Translations under genes and position numbers: made by a program
Shown: positions 61,001 to 64,000 of the stretch, in pieces
How the letters are laid out: every line of letters starts with the position of its first letter
Numbering within the stretch: the first letter of the stretch is position 1
Assembly: GCF_016757215.1 (NCBI RefSeq)
Contig: NZ_JAESIY010000016.1
Span: 19,357-83,356 of the forward strand
Length of the DNA stretch: 64,000 bases
Direction of reading: 5' to 3'
DNA from: Fulvivirga sediminis
GTDB taxonomy: Bacteria > Bacteroidota > Bacteroidia > Cytophagales > Cyclobacteriaceae
The notes under the pieces: model-generated
Databases searched by the model: none
Told to the model about the DNA's origin: nothing
The model's input: only the letters and a program-made list of their open reading frames with translations

Positions 61001-62493
61001 CGGTTAGCCTTGTGAATAATGTAGGGATTGATGAAAGTGGTTTAGCTATTGGGGAAGAATTTCATATTGTAGAGGCTCACTTGCTTCAGGAAACTACAGC
61101 TAATTTTACCGACAAACCAAATCCGAAACTCCCGATTTATGTATTTCATACTTCTGGTACTACAGGTATGCCAAAGGCTGTAGTTGTGCCACATGAAGGG
61201 GTCTATAATCGATTGATGTGGATGAATGACCATTTCGGTAAAGCATCGGCTCAATCTGTCCTGCGTACAACAAAGCATATCTTTGATAGTGCTATCTGGC
61301 AGTTATTGTGGCCTTTAATCAATGGAGGACAAACTGTTATTCCATCTGAAGAGAGGGTTTTTGATTTGAAATACTTCAGCGATCTTATCGAAGAATATGG
61401 CATAACCATGACTGATTTAGTGCCTTCGTTATTCAATGAAATGGTAAGACAAATGAGGATGGGTAAAGCTTCTTTTGATCCGTTTGACCTTCGAGACATT
61501 GTCATTGGAGGAGAGGCAATAACCGCAGAGACAACCAATTTCTTTATTCAAAAATATCCCGGAATAAAAATCACCAATTTGTATGGGCCAACAGAGGCGA
61601 GCATTGGTTGTGTGTACTATCCTGTAGAAGGTGAAAAGGAAATCATACCTATCGGAACGCCAATTAGTAATACCAAAATCTATATTCTAGATCAGAATAA
61701 GCAGGTTGTGCCAGTAGGAGTTCCAGGAGAGATGTACATTTCCGGAGTATGCTTGGCAATAGGATATTTTGGAGATAAAATGATAACAGATGCCAAATTT
61801 GTTCCAAATATATTAGATGCGCAGCCCGGTAAAATGTATAAGACTGGTGATCTTGCCAAATGGCTGCCTGATGGAAATATTTCTTTCCTCGGAAGAATAG
61901 ATGATCAGGTTAAAATAAGAGGTTATAGAATCGAGCTTGGGGAGATAGAGTCGATACTAAATAAGCTTAATGGAGTAAGTGAATCTGTCGTAGTAGTTCA
62001 TGATAATGACCATGGCAATAAAATTTTGGTAGCGTATCTGGCTGCTTCTGAATTATATGATGAGACAAAAGCTAAAGAGTATTTAAAGTCACAATTACCT
62101 AATTATATGATTCCATCAAAGCTTATCATGGTAGACAAATTACCGGTGTCGGCAAGCGGAAAGGTCGATAAGGCGAAATTGCCAAAGCCTGATTTCAGGC
62201 AAGAGCGTAAGGCTCCCGCTAATGATGTTGAAAATAAGCTGGTTCATATATGGTCGGATCTTCTAGGAATATCTAATGAAGAACTGAGCGTTGATGCCAA
62301 TTTCTTTGAAATGGGAGGACATTCATTGATGGCCATTCGTGTGGTAAGTGCAGTTAAGGAAGTATTTGATGTGCCTCTTACTGTTAAGTCCATCTTTGAC
62401 CATCCAACTATCGAAGAATTGGCAGGATATATTGACGTATTCGCTGCCAAAGAAGAGGAAGATGAAGATGAGTATGAATCATTTGAGATTTAA
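55003..62493 (+). CDS. Hybrid PKS-NRPS: KS-AT-KR-ACP-C-A-PCP
   Basis: 2496 residues, same domain order as gene 4. KS: Cys178, His314, His352. AT: GHSIGEY Ser616 and HAFH (His714, His717), the malonyl signature. KR: GGAGGIG (1118-1124), Ser1255/1256, Tyr1269, Asn1273, apparently active; no LDD motif. ACP Ser1400. C: HHIATDG (His1580-His1581, Asp1585). A: FDSAIW (Asp2095), code about D-S-W-D-V-G-L-I-G, which I cannot assign. PCP Ser2441. Expected product: a beta-hydroxy-gamma-amino (statine-like) unit followed by one amino acid. The very acidic tail (EEEDEDEYESFEI) is followed by a TubC-docking protein, as with gene 9. Confidence 0.97.
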   Translation: MQKYNGMEIAVVGMSCQFPGANDVLEFWQNLKGGKESIKRFSKEELLAAGVPKDVIDNPKYVAARGELSGAEYFDSEFFGYRAAEAKLMDPQLRLFYQHCWKAIEDAAYDLNDYQDKIGLFAGGGPNNNWENASILSNTEGEVEEVTASQLRNISYLSTRVSYKLDLKGPSLYINTTCSTSLVAIQRACMSLLLRECKMSLSGGAFITNYPDRGYHYQEGMIYSADGHCRAFDHNASGTVAGEGVGVLLLKRLDDAIKDGDTIHAVIKGSGINNDGAQKVSYTAPSTEGQQEAIMKALKMAKVPKESVSYIETHGTGTGLGDVIEIDALNRVYGESKTPYCAIGSVKTNIGHLVTASGVAGIIKTILALKHGEIPPSLNFEKPNPKINFKNSPFYVNDSFKKWERGQHPLRAGVSSFGIGGTNVHMILEEAPVREDQAQVPSRNLQLLQFSAKSESALDAGMTSFKNYLLQYPETSLADAAYTLQVGRSEFSYRKTLVVDSIREAITKLRIPADLKTTKSSKSDKKLAFMFTGQGSQYQNMGMQLMQEKIFREHATQCFELAKKLTGKDFYEILQSSPEEVNQTVNSQPLLFIIQYSLTKQLMHWGYKPDVLIGHSIGEYAAACISGILELKDALKLVAVRGQLMQEQEKGQMLSVALGREELKNWIAGRKDISLAASNSSAHSVVSGSDDAIEQLRVQFEENGIHSRLLHTSHAFHSYMMKPVLESFQKSLEEVSFHNHSIPIISTMTGKPVNGEMQQAEYWKDQIVNEVKFSGALESLLAENSLACIEIGPGDTLSTFVRSHHLKADDHQVFSTISKPDQIADDNRFLLQTVGKLWSTGLRPDYDNFYEDEKRNRTNLPTYAFDKVKYPLYVDSYKMISDLIVKGGGASENPAEWTHKLTWEVEAKNSESIVANRPVIVFSRDSQLETGEDIYSVKPGTQYQRIGDKSFEIDATNPVHFVQLFEELGLEDVRIVYALNDENKKDTKSKVDVCYYGLLNLVRALGGRSSSSIIDLLMITFDGHKVLPDDNINPFQSLATGVAKVVNKEYANIGVMQLDFHTDDPDWLSTALSEPISAGEIAAYRKGIRFTHGVKSITLRPKGGIPTFKDHGVYLITGGAGGIGLALAQQMAEEINDAHFILIGRSQLPDREQWAQSNHETIKRISEVENAGGHVHYLAMDVADKKAYPTLKKTIKEIGQLNGIIHAAGTIDRGGIIQTRDMDTDNSLLATKVYGALNLLEEIVHDQLDFFINCSSAAAFKAPVGEVAYVSVNLFLDALSYKYPFIKSIGWNAWAESGMAVKAGNGLVGANSVSNKEGYTLFKNILKSHESHVIISRNTLTSDQQLEEELISDAEEIDNLKENINQSLSVEDRLTSLWEKFFGKEGIKPLDDFFELGGDSLKALTMINWIKKEFSVDVLITEFFKTSSLRQLGEFIEDALGSARENIIPKAKLAAKYPVSAAQNRLYFLWNYDKGSLGYNLPQFVKVEGDVDKDRLSKAFSDLVDRHEILRTSFVHEGDQVYQKVNNINFAVEFAEIAEHELDTYFENFCTPFDLTKAPLLRVKLLKVDTGLHYLLVDIHHIATDGISQGILLQEFAALYADESLEKPSIQYKDFAVWQKEQTTAKSWIEQKSFWMSQYDGELPVLDLPADYKRPVDKQKPGGKVSFEFESHLQKRIAAFNEDQHVTSFMFLFSAYNLLLGKLARTTDVVVGTPTAGRPHHDVEGLVGMFVNTLPIRSRFDHEMTFKEFVQNVKQVSLQAFENQQYPFEELLNDLKVRRESNRHPLFDVMFSLQNFGGAAIEIPGLALKRQERKLGHNKFDLSLTGYEGKDKLLFNIEYSGDLFDEATIQRYAKGFQQIIKQVADNPDILIGDISLVDEYEYKRVVNDFNQTEKLYPENITILDLFEKQVAETPNANAVHHEDRVLTYRELNGRANTLALLLSEKYVIKSGDIIPVVMSRGIDFLISVIAIWKLKAAPAPLSIYWPEARIKNAIDKLNAPVSLVNNVGIDESGLAIGEEFHIVEAHLLQETTANFTDKPNPKLPIYVFHTSGTTGMPKAVVVPHEGVYNRLMWMNDHFGKASAQSVLRTTKHIFDSAIWQLLWPLINGGQTVIPSEERVFDLKYFSDLIEEYGITMTDLVPSLFNEMVRQMRMGKASFDPFDLRDIVIGGEAITAETTNFFIQKYPGIKITNLYGPTEASIGCVYYPVEGEKEIIPIGTPISNTKIYILDQNKQVVPVGVPGEMYISGVCLAIGYFGDKMITDAKFVPNILDAQPGKMYKTGDLAKWLPDGNISFLGRIDDQVKIRGYRIELGEIESILNKLNGVSESVVVVHDNDHGNKILVAYLAASELYDETKAKEYLKSQLPNYMIPSKLIMVDKLPVSASGKVDKAKLPKPDFRQERKAPANDVENKLVHIWSDLLGISNEELSVDANFFEMGGHSLMAIRVVSAVKEVFDVPLTVKSIFDHPTIEELAGYIDVFAAKEEEDEDEYESFEI

Positions 62494-62538
62494 CCGAACG
62501 ACTAATCACGATAAAGTTTTTATATAAGTTCCAATAAA

Positions 62539-64000
62539 ATGGATGCACTAAATATTATAGAGGAAGCTCACGAAAATGGAATATCACTCTTCTTGAACGA
62601 AGAAGGTGAGCTAAAAGTGAATGTGCCGAAGGGTACACAACTTAGCCCTGAGTTACTGGCTAAAATCAAGGCTGGTAAAGAAGAATTAAAATCTTTTTTA
62701 AAGAAGGATATGGCTGTGGCTAAGTCAGTAAAAAAGGGATTAACTATTAAAAAGGTTAATCGGGCAGAGCTGGAAAGGATACCGCTGTCCAGCTCACAGG
62801 AAGCCTTATGGTTTATTGATCAGATAGACGGAGGGCAGGCCTACCACATTCCATTTTCTATTGAAATAACAGGTGACATCGATAAGGATAACTTGCAGAA
62901 AGCATATAGTGAACTTATTAATAGACATGAGCCATTAAGAACGATTTTCAAAGAAAAAGGAGGAATTCCTCATCAACATATACAGAAGCAGGGGCGATGG
63001 TGTTTTGATGAAACTGCAGCAGGAGAATTCTCCGAAGAGAGTTTCAATAAACTTTTAAAGGAACAACTACAAAAAGCATTTGATTTATCCCAGGGGCCGC
63101 TTATTCGAGCTAATTTAGTTGAATATTCAGATCGACATATTTTGCTTGTAGTTGTCCATCATATTATTTTCGATGGATGGTCTACAGCCATTTTTGGTAA
63201 TGAATTAAGTCAGTTATATTTCAAAATACATGAGAACAGTAACACTGAACTCAAGCCTCTGCAGATTGAATATCCTGATTATGCAGTATGGGATAAGAGC
63301 CGCTTAAAAGAAGATTCTTTAAAGCAACACCTTAGTTTTTGGGAAAATGAGTTGAAGAATGTAGAAACAACCAGCCTGCTGGGAGATTTCAACAGACCTC
63401 AGATTTTATCTGGAAATGGTGATTCATTTGAGCATTATATCTCAGATCAGCTTGCAGCAGATTTAAAAGACCTGGCTTCGAAAGAAAATACATCTTTGTA
63501 CATTCTTTTACTGTCAGCGTTCAACTTGCTGATGGGTAGATATACGCGAAAGGAGGATATCATACTTGGATCGCCTATTGCTAATCGTAACCTTCCTGAG
63601 ACAGAGCCTCTAATCGGGTTTTTTACCAATACCCTTGTCCTCAGAAATGAGATTAAAAACGATCTGCCGTTTAACGAATGGCTAAAAGGTGTCACGGAGC
63701 ATATATTTGATGTTTTTGAACACCAGGATGTTCCTTTGATTAAGATTGTGGAACATTTGAAAAATGATAGAGAAGCAACATCCATGGTGTTGTTTAATAT
63801 CATGTTTTCATTGGCCAATTATCCAGAATCAGATAAAAATCAGATTGGAGAATTAAAAGAACTCGAAGAGATCACATCCCAGTTTGATCTTACCTTACGA
63901 GCAAAAGAAGAGCATTCTGGTTTTAGTTTGTCCGTTAATTATTGTACTGATCTATTTTTGCGATCGAGCATGAAAGAGTTTTTAGGTCATTATATCACAT
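62539..64000 (+). CDS. NRPS (3' end beyond the window): TubC-type docking domain - C ...
   Basis: Open reading frame from the ATG at 62539 to the window edge: 487 complete codons, no stop. Residues 1-55 are a TubC-like N-terminal docking domain (ALNIIEEAHENGISLFL, then a Lys-rich helix). The rest is a condensation domain: PLSSSQEALWFID, HHIIFDG (His207-His208, Asp212), the LGSPIANR and FFTNTLVLR motifs and the start of its C-terminal end. It should accept the chain from the last PCP of gene 11. The A domain and any further modules lie beyond the window. The 45-base gap before it holds no clear site, only an A/T-rich leader. Confidence 0.95.
   Translation, partial: MDALNIIEEAHENGISLFLNEEGELKVNVPKGTQLSPELLAKIKAGKEELKSFLKKDMAVAKSVKKGLTIKKVNRAELERIPLSSSQEALWFIDQIDGGQAYHIPFSIEITGDIDKDNLQKAYSELINRHEPLRTIFKEKGGIPHQHIQKQGRWCFDETAAGEFSEESFNKLLKEQLQKAFDLSQGPLIRANLVEYSDRHILLVVVHHIIFDGWSTAIFGNELSQLYFKIHENSNTELKPLQIEYPDYAVWDKSRLKEDSLKQHLSFWENELKNVETTSLLGDFNRPQILSGNGDSFEHYISDQLAADLKDLASKENTSLYILLLSAFNLLMGRYTRKEDIILGSPIANRNLPETEPLIGFFTNTLVLRNEIKNDLPFNEWLKGVTEHIFDVFEHQDVPLIKIVEHLKNDREATSMVLFNIMFSLANYPESDKNQIGELKELEEITSQFDLTLRAKEEHSGFSLSVNYCTDLFLRSSMKEFLGHYIT

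Overview
The window is one uninterrupted stretch of a giant hybrid non-ribosomal peptide / polyketide (NRPS-PKS) assembly-line operon. Twelve genes, all on the + strand, are separated by only 1-89 bases; the first and last run off the window. The organism is most likely a member of the Bacteroidota, possibly a gliding Cytophagales-type bacterium. The grounds are moderately AT-rich DNA, almost no Shine-Dalgarno sequences, A/T-rich leaders before the ATGs, and the style of the megasynthases. This placement is inference; no phylogenetic marker gene is present.

Layout: (1) 2-3850, end of a C domain, an Asn-type A domain with an embedded PP-loop ATPase, PCP. (2) 3895-16287, KS-AT-KR-KR-ACP-Cy-A(Ser)-PCP-C-A(Ser)-PCP. 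(3) 16289-19660, docking-C-A-PCP. (4) 19750-27399, KS-AT-KR-ACP-C-A-PCP. (5) 27424-28641, free-standing acyltransferase. (6) 28666-34371, KS-AT-KR with a methyltransferase nested inside the KR-ACP. (7) 34422-36008, CmlA-type di-iron beta-hydroxylase. (8) 36052-41403, KS-(eroded AT)-KR-ACP-C. (9) 41457-48404, half C domain-A-PCP-Cy-A(Cys) with embedded oxidase-PCP. (10) 48437-54982, docking-C-A-PCP-C-A-PCP. (11) 55003-62493, KS-AT-KR-ACP-C-A-PCP. (12) 62539-64000, docking-C, cut off by the window end.

Taken colinearly this is fifteen complete modules (10 with A domains, 5 with KS domains, 15 carrier domains) plus the start of another. No DH, ER, epimerisation, thioesterase or reductase domain is visible. 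Every PKS step therefore stops at the beta-hydroxy stage at most, and four of the five KS domains extend an aminoacyl chain. That predicts statine-like beta-hydroxy-gamma-amino acid units. Two heterocycles are predicted: an oxazoline-type ring from Ser (Cy in gene 2) and an oxidised thiazole from Cys (Cy plus oxidase in gene 9). One C-methylation (gene 6) and at least one amino-acid beta-hydroxylation (gene 7) are also predicted. Gene 5 probably feeds the AT-deficient module of gene 8. Release, transport, phosphopantetheinyl transfer and regulation must lie outside the window.

The most unusual element is the PP-loop ATPase (PseA/WbpG 'N-acetyl sugar amidotransferase'-like, adenine-nucleotide alpha-hydrolase superfamily) inserted into an Asn-predicted adenylation domain at the start of the window. 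It suggests an undescribed on-line nitrogen- or sulfur-transfer tailoring step. Other striking points are a methyltransferase nested within a ketoreductase fold, tandem KRs with complementary defects, an isolated C-domain half at a subunit boundary, an A domain lacking the amino-group-binding Asp, and an apparently orthogonal set of C-terminal docking tails.
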